A DNA stretch of 64,000 nt from Candidatus Poribacteria bacterium (GCA_026710795.1 JAPOQK010000095.1:1-64000), one strand, 5' to 3'; counted from the first letter of the stretch, positions 52,255-61,870 are shown. Made by a program: numbers and translations. The notes: generated from the letters alone by a model not told the origin.

Positions 52255-53142
52255 TTAACGTTGCCTACGAGTTCTTCTTTTTGGACGAGGTGGACGTACT
52301 TGACGTTGTTCTCCATCACCGATAGCCTCGGGTTCAGCTGAAAGCTGTTCAGTATCAACGATCTCTGCTGTCTGCTCTTCGTGCCGTTCAGTTTCAGCTA
52401 CTTTATCAACCTGATTATCTTCAGTCTGAACTTTTTCTTCCTCAACCTGTTCACCTTCTAATGCATCGCCACGTCCCTGAATTACTGATTCCGCTAAGAC
52501 AGTGCAGATTAACCGGATTGAACGGATTGCATCATCATTACCTGGAATAGGAAGATCAATAGGATCAGGATCACAGTTTGTATCTACAATTGCGATTATT
52601 GGTATACCGAGTTTGTTCGCTTCAGCAATAGCAGTGTGTTCTTTGCGTGTATCCGTAACAATAACGACTTCGGGGAGGACAGACATCTCTTTGATACCTG
52701 TTAGGTTATTTGACAATTTTCCTTGTTCGCGTCTGAGTCGAATTACCTCTTTTTTGGGGCGTTTATCAATTTCACCACTTGTTTCTTCTGACTCAAGTGC
52801 TTCTAACCTACTGATACTTTGCCGGATTGTCTGGAAATTCGTTAACATGCCTCCGAGCCAACGGTGGTTGACATAATACATGCTACAACGCATTGCTTCC
52901 TCAAGAACTGCTTCTTGAGATTGTCTTTTCGTTCCTACAAAAAGAACAGAACCGCCTTGTGTTGCGATATTCTTAACATATTCCACTGCAGTTTCAAGCA
53001 TTGAAAGTGTCTTCTGCAAATCAATAATATAGATTCCATTACGCTCAGCGAAGATATACTCCGCCATCTTTGGGTTCCAACGTCGTGTTTGGTGTCCAAA
53101 GTGCACTCCACATTCAAGGAGTTCCTTCATTGTTACTGACAA
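52255..53142 (-). CDS. rpsB: 30S ribosomal protein S2
   Basis: A 295-residue S2 with the canonical start [20 protein letters not shown] and the [17 protein letters not shown] and [16 protein letters not shown] segments. The first 225 residues match ordinary S2. A 70-residue Glu/Gln-rich tail ending in [12 protein letters not shown] is an extension beyond the usual length. The TTG at 53142 is taken as start because AGGAGG lies 6 bases upstream and homologues share the extra MSV residues; the ATG at 53130 is too far from it. It heads the rpsB-tsf-frr-cdsA operon. Confidence 0.95.
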   Translation of the reverse strand: MSVTMKELLECGVHFGHQTRRWNPKMAEYIFAERNGIYIIDLQKTLSMLETAVEYVKNIATQGGSVLFVGTKRQSQEAVLEEAMRCSMYYVNHRWLGGMLTNFQTIRQSISRLEALESEETSGEIDKRPKKEVIRLRREQGKLSNNLTGIKEMSVLPEVVIVTDTRKEHTAIAEANKLGIPIIAIVDTNCDPDPIDLPIPGNDDAIRSIRLICTVLAESVIQGRGDALEGEQVEEEKVQTEDNQVDKVAETERHEEQTAEIVDTEQLSAEPEAIGDGEQRQVRPPRPKRRTRRQR

Positions 53143-53300
53143 AAATAACCTCCTGGGTTAGAAGGAGTCCAATGACTCCCAGTTGGGTTTATACGTCCAC
53201 CTCCTTCATATCTGCATCAGACTCTCATGACGAGAGAACCCTCCGTGCAAATCTGGAGGTGTGTATCTATGTTAACTCTGTTTTTTGATATGGTCAAATT
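53143..53300 (-). promoter_or_regulatory. Structured 5' leader of rpsB
   Basis: About 157 bases of untranslated leader contain several hairpins: CCTCC/GGAGG at 53240-53259, CTCTC/GAGAG at 53222-53236, and a nested CTGGG/CCCAG with GGAGTC/GACTCC at 53153-53182 next to the ribosome-binding site. The ribosome-binding site itself (CCTCC on plus at 53149-53153) abuts this last stem. The layout fits feedback control by a ribosomal protein such as S2, but no known leader class was recognised. Confidence 0.45.
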
Positions 53301-53306
53301 GTGTTA

Positions 53307-53335
53307 ATTATACCACGTTTCTATAGGGCATGCAA
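53307..53335 (-). promoter_or_regulatory. Extended -10 promoter for rpsB
   Basis: On the minus strand TTGCAT (53335-53330), a 17-base spacer and TATAAT (53312-53307), with TGG before the -10 box forming an extended -10 motif. Transcription would start near 53300. Confidence 0.65.
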
Positions 53336-53422
53336 CTATTTTTTATATCTTAAACTGGCTGTAAAATCATTTCTCAACCTCAATTCTATCTAAACGTCTA
53401 TCAGAAAATATGGAGTCCAAAA

Positions 53423-54496
53423 ATGCAGAAATTAATTGAGCAAGTTGCAGCACATTTTAATACAAATTTATCTGAGATTAAAGTCGAGCCGATACTACAT
53501 GGCACGTTACATAAACCTAACGTATACCGTCTAAGAATCGGAACAGACAGTTTCCTGCTCAAGAAGCATGATATTACGGTCTCAGTGACCGAAACAGGTT
53601 TCACTCCATTTCATATAGAGAGATATACAATATCAACGCTGAACGATGGCGGTTTACGTGTGCCACGAATGATATGGGAATCTGAAGTACATAATGCGTT
53701 ATTGTTAGTATGGTGTGGGGATCAGACACTTGATACTATTGCACAGAGCAATTCTGTGGCAAACCTTACCTCTACTCTAAACACAATTCTACTTCAACTG
53801 TGCAGATTTGAATCTTTTTTTGCTGAAAACAGAATACAATTCCAACCCTATCATTTTCACTTTAATCACAAGAAGACTTTAGAACTTCTCCTTGAACGGG
53901 GAAGAAAAACAATTGGCTACATACAACATCTGAGTAAGACTCCACACTCCACCTCACATAAGAAACGACTTGATGCAGCTTGGACTATTTTTGCCAATCG
54001 GTTGCTTGAAGCAACACCTACATTGGGTAGTCTTGACTATCAAGCACACAATATAGTTATTGATGAGGACATACCGACCTTCATAGATTTTACGAGTATT
54101 GGGTGGGATTGGCAAGAAAGACGGTTAGTACAGTACTTTAACAGCATCGGTGCAAATCAGGAAGGTGCAAACTTCGTTTCACTGTTGAACCGTGAATTGG
54201 TTGAAACATACGCAGAATGGGTAGTCCAGAATCGTGAAAAAACGAATGTTACTAACGTAGCTGCACGAGTAGATGGTCATCATCTCCTTTTATATCTAAC
54301 TGTTGTCCACAGGATTTTGGAAGCGGTTGCAAGACCTGAGGAATCTGAAAATCAAACTCTGATGCAAGCATGGGGAGATATGCGATTAAGATTTCAACAC
54401 GCCATTTCTCTAATCGTTAACACTGATTTGAGCGATGATGAATATATAAACCTAATTCGTGAGATGATAGGGGAATTTCAAGCAACCGTTTCGTAG
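53423..54496 (+). CDS. Phosphotransferase (APH-like) family protein
   Basis: A 357-residue protein with an aminoglycoside-phosphotransferase/choline-kinase-like fold. A small N-lobe (residues 1-110) carries HGTLHKPNVYRLRIG and a Lys pair (FLLKKHD) that may hold ATP. The C-lobe has SLDYQAHNIVIDEDIPTFID, in which LDYQxxN stands in place of the usual HGDxxxxN, followed by FIDFTSIG (the metal-binding DF). The replaced His-Gly weakens the case for kinase activity, but the Asp and Asn remain. The target is unknown. It is transcribed divergently from rpsB. Confidence 0.7.
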   Translation: MQKLIEQVAAHFNTNLSEIKVEPILHGTLHKPNVYRLRIGTDSFLLKKHDITVSVTETGFTPFHIERYTISTLNDGGLRVPRMIWESEVHNALLLVWCGDQTLDTIAQSNSVANLTSTLNTILLQLCRFESFFAENRIQFQPYHFHFNHKKTLELLLERGRKTIGYIQHLSKTPHSTSHKKRLDAAWTIFANRLLEATPTLGSLDYQAHNIVIDEDIPTFIDFTSIGWDWQERRLVQYFNSIGANQEGANFVSLLNRELVETYAEWVVQNREKTNVTNVAARVDGHHLLLYLTVVHRILEAVARPEESENQTLMQAWGDMRLRFQHAISLIVNTDLSDDEYINLIREMIGEFQATVS

Positions 54497-54504
54497 TAGG
54501 AATC

Positions 54505-54915
54505 CTACTCATCAGGGACAATTGTCTGCCCAAGATTTGTCAGAAACTCCTCTATTTCCGGGGTTGAAGGTTTTACTTTTTCTGATGATAATCCAGGATT
54601 ATGAAATTTATCTTGATATGATTTTAGCATATCATATAACAATTTCAGTTCAATTTGCCTATTACCAATGGCAACAAGAACTGTCTCAAATTGTGTTTCA
54701 ACATCTTCTTGTGGGATGCCATCAGGACGGTTTTTTAAAATCAGTCTTTCTGTGCCATTTAAAGCACGTCCTGCTGTCCAGTACTTCAAACCTTCAGTTC
54801 CACCAACTTGGTTGAAGAGTATTACACCAATACCGGCAATAACAATCAGAATTATCAACAAAAAAATAAGAACTCTACGGTAACAACCGCTAATCTTTTG
54901 TGCAATGAGTGACAT
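54505..54915 (-). CDS. Small single-pass membrane protein, unknown
   Basis: A 136-residue protein with one membrane segment (VLIFLLIILIVIAGIGVILF, about 15-34) and a C-terminal region outside, mostly helical by composition (ETQFETVLVAIGNRQIELKL, YDMLKSYQDKF). No family was recognised. The gene starts two bases after the amidohydrolase stop and is probably translated from the same transcript, which supports it being real. Function unknown. Confidence 0.7.
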   Translation of the reverse strand: MSLIAQKISGCYRRVLIFLLIILIVIAGIGVILFNQVGGTEGLKYWTAGRALNGTERLILKNRPDGIPQEDVETQFETVLVAIGNRQIELKLLYDMLKSYQDKFHNPGLSSEKVKPSTPEIEEFLTNLGQTIVPDE

Positions 54916-54917
54916 CT

Positions 54918-56036
54918 TTATATAATCTTCCCTTCACGAATAGTAAAAGTAGCATTAATCTTCTGAGAGCCTATAAATTTTGTATCGTGTGCATCGTAAT
55001 ACTCAAATTCACCATCAAGCACTTCAAATACTGCAACATCAGCGGTTGTTCCAATTTTTAGATTACCAAGTTGTTTTTCGCGTTTGATTGCTTTAGCAGC
55101 ATTCACAGTTGCCTTTTCAATGACTTCTTCAAACGAAAGACCAAGATGCATCAGTTTTGACAATGTTGTAGGTAGGTCATAAACGGGACCGTCAATATTA
55201 CCTGTGTGTAGATCAGTGCTGATAACATCAGAAATAAAACCTTGTTCCATCGCTCGCTGTGCGACTTCGTAGCGGAAACTCCCCGCACCATGTCCAACAT
55301 CAAATATCACACCATCTTGTTGTGCTTGCCAAGCTTCAGGGATTATTTTACCTTTATCGTCAATGATGTTGTCACCATTTCCTTGAAAGCAGTGTGTAAT
55401 CACATCTCCCGGTCTCATCAACTCCAAAACATCTGGAAGTGGGACTCCCGATCCGATATGACACATTACAGGTGTTCCTGCGTGTTCGGCTGCTCTGATA
55501 GCAAGTTTCAGCGGCTCTACACCGTTATCACCTACTTGCATTTTTCCTTGTCGCACTTTTACTCCAACTGTAATGTCCCGATTAGTTAATAATGTGTCAG
55601 CAACACGATCCGGATCAGCGTAAGCAAGGTCATGCATTTCTCCAACAGGACCATATACGAGTCCAATACCGGAAATATGGATATAGTTTAGGATATTCGT
55701 TTTTGCCGGTTCCGCAATGAATTCTCGGAATCCAGGGAAAGTTGCCCAACTTGCACTACCAGCGTCAACAATAGTCGTAGTGCCTGAAGTAGGACATACA
55801 TTGTCTGCCTTTATTCCCCATGTTGTAACACCATAATAAACATGCGTATGTATATCAATCAATCCAGGTGTGACGTATTGGTTTTTGACAGAAATGGTCT
55901 GTTTAGCATCTGTCTTTGGAATATCGTGATTGATCGCAGCAATGACTCCATCGGATATAGCGACATCACGAATCGCATTCAATCCTTGGACAGGGTCAAT
56001 GACAGTACCACCTTTGAGTAGAATATCGTATTTCAC
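54918..56036 (-). CDS. Amidohydrolase/deacetylase family metallohydrolase
   Basis: A 372-residue protein of the dihydroorotase-like amidohydrolase clan. The metal ligands can be followed: DIHTHVY (HxH), the Lys in VGVKVRQGKM, MCHIG, THCFQGNG and STDLHTGNID (Asp). PGLIDIHTH and the ending of FTIREGKII frame the domain. The subfamily is that of EF_0837/AHA_3915-like deacetylases; the substrate is unknown. It is three bases downstream of queE and two bases upstream of the small membrane protein, so all three form one operon. A link to queuosine-type metabolism is possible but unproven. Confidence 0.88.
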   Translation of the reverse strand: MKYDILLKGGTVIDPVQGLNAIRDVAISDGVIAAINHDIPKTDAKQTISVKNQYVTPGLIDIHTHVYYGVTTWGIKADNVCPTSGTTTIVDAGSASWATFPGFREFIAEPAKTNILNYIHISGIGLVYGPVGEMHDLAYADPDRVADTLLTNRDITVGVKVRQGKMQVGDNGVEPLKLAIRAAEHAGTPVMCHIGSGVPLPDVLELMRPGDVITHCFQGNGDNIIDDKGKIIPEAWQAQQDGVIFDVGHGAGSFRYEVAQRAMEQGFISDVISTDLHTGNIDGPVYDLPTTLSKLMHLGLSFEEVIEKATVNAAKAIKREKQLGNLKIGTTADVAVFEVLDGEFEYYDAHDTKFIGSQKINATFTIREGKII

Positions 56037-56039
56037 TTG

Positions 56040-56720
56040 TTAAACACCACGTTTTTCCCCCCAAATATCAACATGGACACGCGGTGAGAAACGATATCCA
56101 TTTTCTTTACAGAGTTCAACTAACCATTCCTGTTTCTCATGTAATACATGGGAGGTTTTACCTTGGGGCATCAACATGATTATTTCAGGTGAGATTTCAA
56201 TATCTTCTTGTAATGTCTTTATTTCTGCAAGATCTTCGGGTGTGTCTACAACAAACTTCACTTGGCATGTATAGGTGTCTATAAACTTACGTATGACTTC
56301 AGGTCGGATACGTTCACGTTCGTGTCGTATAAAGAATCTATTGTCTTCTGAGGGATTTGAATTACGCAACTTAGGACTCATTGAAATTAAATGTGCCGCT
56401 ACATTTGCGTAGACCGTTGCATTCGTTTCAATCGTGATATGATGTCCTCGTTGTTCTAATTCATGACAAAGTGCTATCAATTCCTTTGTTTGAATAAATG
56501 GTTCACCTCCAGTGATAACGACATGCTTGCATCCAAATTGTGTTATTGCGTCAACACTTTCAGCAATAGTAATGTCCTTATTTTCAGGTGTCCAGGATGT
56601 GTAAGGAGTATCACACCACGTACATCTCAGGTTGCAATAACTTGTTCGGAAGAAAACAGATGGAACCCCTATCAACATTCCCTCACCCTGAATTGTATGG
56701 AACAATTCACTGTATTTCAT
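56040..56720 (-). CDS. queE: 7-carboxy-7-deazaguanine synthase QueE
   Basis: A 226-residue radical-SAM enzyme making CDG, the base of queuosine and other 7-deazapurines. MKYSELFHTIQGEGMLIGVP is the family start; SYCNLRCTWCDTPYTSW gives the cluster cysteines (C-x3-C-x2-C); HVVITGGEPF, TIETNATVY, and VKFVVDTPEDL follow. The ATG at 56720 is chosen, with GAGG upstream; a GTG four codons earlier is possible. No queC, queD or queF occurs in the window. It heads the operon with the amidohydrolase and small membrane protein. Confidence 0.92.
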   Translation of the reverse strand: MKYSELFHTIQGEGMLIGVPSVFFRTSYCNLRCTWCDTPYTSWTPENKDITIAESVDAITQFGCKHVVITGGEPFIQTKELIALCHELEQRGHHITIETNATVYANVAAHLISMSPKLRNSNPSEDNRFFIRHERERIRPEVIRKFIDTYTCQVKFVVDTPEDLAEIKTLQEDIEISPEIIMLMPQGKTSHVLHEKQEWLVELCKENGYRFSPRVHVDIWGEKRGV

Positions 56721-56774
56721 AGGGTGCCTCACTGTTTAGGATTCAGAACAAGAGATATTTTCTAAAAAACACAC

Positions 56775-57146
56775 TTATGCTTCAATGAGTTCTATCTGAA
56801 CGTTATCTGGACCCTTGAAAAATGCCATCATCAGTCCTGAAGGTTTTAGGTCTTCAAGTTCGGCACCTTTTTCCTGTAACTCAGCAACAGCAGTATCAAG
56901 GTCTTCTACTGTAAAAGCGAGTTGATAGACTCCCCAACGCGGGTTACCACTGGTAGGTTCAACATCCATATCACCAAATTTGGGTGAAAGGAAGATGTTT
57001 TCACCTCCAATTTCCATTCGCACAATCTTTAAACCTCGCACCTCGACGGTATCGGTAACCTTACCGTCAAACATCTTCTCATAATATTCGACTGCACCGT
57101 CAAGGTCTTCACATCTAAGATGAATATGATGAAATGTATATGCCAT
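56775..57146 (-). CDS. VOC (glyoxalase/bleomycin resistance) family protein
   Basis: A 123-residue protein of the vicinal-oxygen-chelate fold: TFHHIHLRCEDLDGAVEYYE opens the first beta-alpha-beta unit with a metal-type His, and WGVYQLAFTVEDLDTAVAEL opens the second; VQIELIEA ends it. The metal ligands of glyoxalase are only partly kept. AAAGGAG precedes the ATG at 57146 by 8 bases; a longer upstream in-frame start is not believable. It stands 55 bases upstream of queE on the same strand. Substrate unknown. Confidence 0.83.
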   Translation of the reverse strand: MAYTFHHIHLRCEDLDGAVEYYEKMFDGKVTDTVEVRGLKIVRMEIGGENIFLSPKFGDMDVEPTSGNPRWGVYQLAFTVEDLDTAVAELQEKGAELEDLKPSGLMMAFFKGPDNVQIELIEA

Positions 57147-57348
57147 AATTTGACTCCTTTTGATAAATAATAATATATTTCCTGGAACCCATTCTATTAT
57201 AAATATTTTATTCGCAAGTTTCTTTGAACAATTACGTCCCTGCAAAGACGTGTCATATATTGCCAATTTACCTTTATAATATACCTTGTTTAGGATAAAA
57301 TAATCAACTCAATTTGGATCATGCTAACTGTACACTTCGGGATACTAC

Positions 57349-59244
57349 CTAATCTACCTGTATAGACTGGATATCCCAAAGCAGCATAGTTCCATCATCA
57401 CTACCACTCGCGAGTGTCTTACCATCCGGACTAAACACAATACTATAAATACTACCCGTATGTCCACTTAACTTCAATAAGGGGTTGTATGTTTTCTTAT
57501 CCCATAGCTGCACAGTACCAAACCAGTCTCCACATGCAAATGTCTTTCCATCGGGACTAAACGCTATGACGGTTAAATTTTCCATATCATCTTCGATTTT
57601 GCGTAGATGTTGACCTGTTTTTACATCCCAAAAATGTGCTACATTAGGGAGTTCCTGTTTATCACTCGTACATGCGATTGTCTTTCCATCTCTACTAAAT
57701 GCTACATTATTACGCCAATAACTTTTTACCTTCAATGTATGTAGACGTTCACCAGTTATCACATCCCATAAACATAGGGTATTGTCTGTACTATAACTCG
57801 CGAGTGTGTTTCCATCCGGACTGAATGCCAGACTATGTACAATATCTGTATGTCCATTCAAAATCTGAATAAGTGTCCCTGTCCGTACTGCCCAAAGGAT
57901 TACATTGCCGTTATCACTTCCACCTGCAAGCATAAAACCATCAGGACTAAATTTAATACTATAGATGCTACTCGAATCTCCAGTGAATGTATTAACAACA
58001 GTTTCTGTTTGGATATCCCACATATTTACAGTGTTGTCTATACTACCACTGGCAATCAACTTTCCATCGGGACTAATAACGGCAGTAATGAACCGACGCA
58101 TGGGCGTTGTAGGAATCCTATGTTTTTCTCCTGTCTCGATATCCCATAAATGGACAGTACTGAAACCACTCACGCTCGTCAACATAGCACCGTCAGGACT
58201 GAATGCTACGCTTGACATGCTATCAGTATGTCCTGGTATTGTTAAAAAGGATGCCCCTTTTTGTGTATCCCAAAGACGAAGGGTACCATCATAACTGACG
58301 CTCGCTAAAGTCCTTTCCTGAGGACTGAACGCAATATGCATAATATAGTTCGTGTGTTCAGTGAGTGTCTTTAGAGATTCTCCCGTCTCAACATCCCATA
58401 AACGAATGGTTTTGTCCCAACTCGAACTCGCAATCATCTTCCCATCAGCACTGTAAGCGACACTATGAACACCCTCCGTATGTCCTGTAAATGTACGTAT
58501 CGGTTCCCATGTTTGTGTATCCCACAAACGCAAGGTCTTATCATGATTACCACTTATGAACCTCTTTCCATCTGTGCTGAACGCTACACTACAGACATGT
58601 GTCGTATGTCCTTTTAGTGTGCGAATCAGCACACCGGTTTGCACATCCCACAAACGAAGGGTTTTGTCATCACTACCACTCACCAATGTCTGTCCGTCCG
58701 GACTAAACGCCAAAGAAGAGAGCATATCCGTATGTCCTTTAAGTGTGTGGATCTGTGTTCCAGTTTGCACATCCCAAAGACGCACGGTATCGCCATTACT
58801 CCCACTTGCAATTGTTTTCCCATCTGGACTGAATTCAACACAACCAACAAGTTGCGTATGTCCTTTAAGTGTGTGAATCTGTTTTCCTGTCTGCACATCC
58901 CAAAGACCTACGGTATGGTCACCGTTGGCACTTGCTATTGTCAAGCCATCCGGACTAAACGATACACCAAATACCCCATCAGTATTCCCTGCAAATAGGT
59001 TAACTGTTCTACCGGTTTGCGCGTCGTAGATCCAAATTCCAATGCTACTCGCTGCTGCTAAAAGCGTCATATCGGGAGAGAATGTAATGTAATGTAATGT
59101 GCCTTTACCAAGACGAGTTTTCGCTCCATCAGGTAAATGCCATTTCGTAGTGTCCTGTGCAAAAGTATATATGACAATAGTATGCATGGTAAACATGATG
59201 ACGACAATAGAAAACAGGACTATTTTCAAAATAATGTTTCTCAT
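57349..59244 (-). CDS. Secreted WD40 repeat protein (second of a tandem pair)
   Basis: A 631-residue exported protein: signal sequence (about 1-30), the shared start TTKWHLPDGAKTRLGKG, then about fourteen WD40 units of some 42 residues each, with LASGSDDGTMLLWDIQ as a typical ending. This is enough for two seven-bladed propellers. It carries no enzyme domain. It lies 37 bases downstream of a 622-residue paralogue with the same N-terminal wording, so the pair arose by tandem duplication and is probably one operon. It likely provides protein-protein contacts in the periplasm or on the surface. Partner unknown. Confidence 0.9.
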   Translation of the reverse strand: MRNIILKIVLFSIVVIMFTMHTIVIYTFAQDTTKWHLPDGAKTRLGKGTLHYITFSPDMTLLAAASSIGIWIYDAQTGRTVNLFAGNTDGVFGVSFSPDGLTIASANGDHTVGLWDVQTGKQIHTLKGHTQLVGCVEFSPDGKTIASGSNGDTVRLWDVQTGTQIHTLKGHTDMLSSLAFSPDGQTLVSGSDDKTLRLWDVQTGVLIRTLKGHTTHVCSVAFSTDGKRFISGNHDKTLRLWDTQTWEPIRTFTGHTEGVHSVAYSADGKMIASSSWDKTIRLWDVETGESLKTLTEHTNYIMHIAFSPQERTLASVSYDGTLRLWDTQKGASFLTIPGHTDSMSSVAFSPDGAMLTSVSGFSTVHLWDIETGEKHRIPTTPMRRFITAVISPDGKLIASGSIDNTVNMWDIQTETVVNTFTGDSSSIYSIKFSPDGFMLAGGSDNGNVILWAVRTGTLIQILNGHTDIVHSLAFSPDGNTLASYSTDNTLCLWDVITGERLHTLKVKSYWRNNVAFSRDGKTIACTSDKQELPNVAHFWDVKTGQHLRKIEDDMENLTVIAFSPDGKTFACGDWFGTVQLWDKKTYNPLLKLSGHTGSIYSIVFSPDGKTLASGSDDGTMLLWDIQSIQVD

Positions 59245-59281
59245 TTTATTCTCCTCATAAGATTATATACATACCATGTGT

Positions 59282-61150
59282 TTATTCCATAGCATCAGGT
59301 TTAGGTTCCCAAAGCAGCACGCTGCCATCCATACTCCCGCTTGCCAGTGTCTTCCCATCCGGACTAAATGTAATACTATAGACACCGTTGGTATGACCTG
59401 TTAACGTCAAAATAGGAATGTATGTTTGTGCATCCCACAACAGGACGGCACCTTCATAACCACCACTTGCGAGAATTTTTCCATCTGGACTATACGCAAT
59501 TGTGCTTAACAGATTCATTTCATCACTGATTTTCTGGATATGTGTACCGGTTCGCACATCCCAAAAATGAACAGATGCGTCACCACTCACACTTGCGAGA
59601 GTCTTCCCATTCGGACTGAACACTACACTATCCACGCATTGCATATCTGCTTTCAACGTTTGAAGATGTTCACCGGTAATCGCATCCCACAAAATTGCAG
59701 TTTTGTCTCTACTTCCACTTGCGATCATTTTTCCATCTGGGCTGAACGCTACACTAACGACACCATCCGTATGTCCTTTCAATGTCTGAATATGTGTGCC
59801 TGTCTGTGCAGCCCATACCAACACAGAATTATCTCTACTTCCAGCTGCAAGCATAAAACCATCTGGACTGTACACAACACTATAGATACTATCCGCATTC
59901 CCAGTTAACGTTTTTAAATGGGTGGCTGTCTGAATATCCTGTAGACGAACGGTACCATCTAAACTTCCACTTGCGAGAGTCTTTCCATCCGGACTGAAAA
60001 CGACACTATCTAACGCACGTGTATGCTCTGTGAGAACTTGAAGGGGTGTCTTTGTCTTTAGATCCCATAAGCGGATTTTTTTGTACCCACTTATACCCGC
60101 CAACATAGTACTATTTGGACTAAACACCAAACTCGTCATACCATCTGTATGTCCTTCTATTGTCAGGAAGGATTTACCAGCTTGGGTATTCCACAGACGA
60201 ACGGTACCATCAGAACTACCACTCGCAAAATTAGAACCATCCGTATTAAATACTACGTTTCCAACAGAATCTGAATGCTCTGAGAGTGTTTGAGTTGACG
60301 CACCTGTCTGTAAATTCCAAAAACGAATGCTTTTGTCTCCACTTGTACTCACCAATGTAGAACCATCTGGACTGAAAACGACACTATTAACACGGCTTGT
60401 ATGTCCTGTGAGTGTTTGAATAGAAGTACCAGTCGGCACATCCCACAATCGTACAGTTTTATCAAAACTCGCACTTGCAACCGTCTTACCATCTGGACTA
60501 AACGTTATGTAATTAACAGCATTCGTGTGTCCTGTGAGTGTTTGAGTAGAATCCCCTGTCTTCACATCCCAAAAACGAATAGTATTGTCGGTACTACCAC
60601 TTAACACTTTCTGTCCGTTTGGACTAAACGCTACGCTCAGGACCCAGTTTGTATGTCCTATCAAAGTTTGAATATGTTCTCCTGTTTGTGCATCCCATAG
60701 ACATACGGTTTTGTCAAAACTCGCACTTGCAACCGTCTTACCATCTGGACTGAAAACTACACTATTGACACTATTTGTATGATTAGTTAATGTCCTGAGA
60801 AGATTCCCTGTCAAGGCATCCCACAGATGGACGGTTTTGTCTCCACTGCCACTTGCTATAGTCTTACCATCTGGACTGAACGCTACACTGCTGACACTAT
60901 ATGTATGTCCTATGAGTAAGTCAAGTGCTTCCCCTGTCTTTGCGTCATATAACCAAATTCCTATACCACTTGCAACTGCTAATCGCTTCCCATCAGGTGA
61001 GTACGATATATCGTAAATATTGCCTTTGCCGATGCGTGCTTTCGCACCATCAGGTAAATGCCATTTTGTAGTGTCCTGTGCAAAAGTATTCGGTACAATA
61101 GCAAATACTACAAACCAAAAAGTTACAATTGATAACAATACTTTTTTCAT
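59282..61150 (-). CDS. Secreted WD40 repeat protein (first of a tandem pair)
   Basis: A 622-residue exported protein with a signal sequence (about 1-24), the segment TTKWHLPDGAKARIGKGNIY and then about fourteen WD40 units (repeating VAFSPDGKTIASGSGDKTVH, DGTVRLWDIQ-like strands). The repeats are very similar to each other, for example VVFSPDGKTVASASFDKTV occurs more than once. This suggests recent expansion or ongoing gene conversion. Together with the paralogue 37 bases downstream it forms one transcription unit. Function: scaffold by inference. Confidence 0.9.
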   Translation of the reverse strand: MKKVLLSIVTFWFVVFAIVPNTFAQDTTKWHLPDGAKARIGKGNIYDISYSPDGKRLAVASGIGIWLYDAKTGEALDLLIGHTYSVSSVAFSPDGKTIASGSGDKTVHLWDALTGNLLRTLTNHTNSVNSVVFSPDGKTVASASFDKTVCLWDAQTGEHIQTLIGHTNWVLSVAFSPNGQKVLSGSTDNTIRFWDVKTGDSTQTLTGHTNAVNYITFSPDGKTVASASFDKTVRLWDVPTGTSIQTLTGHTSRVNSVVFSPDGSTLVSTSGDKSIRFWNLQTGASTQTLSEHSDSVGNVVFNTDGSNFASGSSDGTVRLWNTQAGKSFLTIEGHTDGMTSLVFSPNSTMLAGISGYKKIRLWDLKTKTPLQVLTEHTRALDSVVFSPDGKTLASGSLDGTVRLQDIQTATHLKTLTGNADSIYSVVYSPDGFMLAAGSRDNSVLVWAAQTGTHIQTLKGHTDGVVSVAFSPDGKMIASGSRDKTAILWDAITGEHLQTLKADMQCVDSVVFSPNGKTLASVSGDASVHFWDVRTGTHIQKISDEMNLLSTIAYSPDGKILASGGYEGAVLLWDAQTYIPILTLTGHTNGVYSITFSPDGKTLASGSMDGSVLLWEPKPDAME

Positions 61151-61370
61151 TGGAAAGCGTGTCCTTTAGTTATAAAAATTAATTTATATAGAATTGATGG
61201 CAAAGTTGAGTATTATCCCTGTGGTAGGCGAGTTGCCATTCTGTAGGGTGTGTAAAGTTTTTTGCCTAAAGACAGGAATGAAAACACCATGTACAAGACT
61301 TCGGACATTATATTTGACTGTGAATTGTTTATGTTTATCTTGTAATTTCATTGGATTTTTTTCCGTATAA

Positions 61371-61509
61371 AAAGGTTACCGTTTTGTGTCTAAGTTCTGC
61401 ATAACGGTAACTTTTGGTATTTTTCACTGGTTTTAGTTCCTGTCTGGGTTTATGGGTTGTTTTCACCGGTTTTTTTTTGAATGTAAAAAAAAGAAAAACG
61501 GTAACCTTT
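61371..61509. other. Structured element A (three covarying arms around a conserved core)
   Basis: Arm 1 AAAGGTTACCGTTTT (61371-61385) is the exact reverse complement of arm 3 AAAACGGTAACCTTT (61495-61509). It also pairs with arm 2 AACGGTAACTTTT (61403-61415) with one bulged G. A 29-base core lies at 61444-61472. Arm 1 can thus form either a local hairpin or a long stem around the core. Element B at 62039 has the same layout and core but different arm sequence. Confidence 0.7.
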
Positions 61510-61673
61510 GTTCTGCTTGATTCTTGTCTGTTTTTGAATTGTCTAATATAACTCAAGTTGCTACATAATGTAGCATAATCTGTATGAAGATTAATTAAAT
61601 ATATAGGTAATTCCTTGATCAAATTATGTTCGGTTTCTAAATCGCATAATTGGCACTATTTTCTTGTGTCTAA

Positions 61674-61785
61674 TACACCTTTCGCCCCTCTGGGGCTTGG
61701 GAGGGTGTTCACTAACGTTTGCTATATACCTTTCGCCTCTCCGAGGCTATCGTAAATGCCTCTCAGCAGAGGTGCGAAAGGTGTA
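61674..61785. repeat. TACACCTTTCGCC inverted repeat pair
   Basis: Arms at 61674-61692 and 61767-61785 match as inverted repeats at 18 of 19 positions (TACACCTTTCGC). A third, slightly changed copy starts near 61727. Not coding; a dispersed palindromic element by appearance. Confidence 0.65.
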
Positions 61786-61870
61786 TCTCGTGTATAATGC
61801 ATCAGTTTGCTTACATAATGCGCCTACCAAGTACCAATAAAAATTACCCAATTAACAAGTTAATCTTCAT

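Noticed and set aside
57349-61150. Regular repeats of about 126 bases that could suggest a CRISPR or satellite array
   Set aside because: The period is exactly that of WD40 units in two long open frames; no spacer-repeat structure or cas genes.
61335-61622. 95-codon minus-strand frame through element A
   Set aside because: Similarity to the 164-codon frame over element B is confined to the repeat core and arms, the arms fall in different reading frames in the two copies, and no ribosome-binding site is clear. Better explained by nucleic-acid structure.
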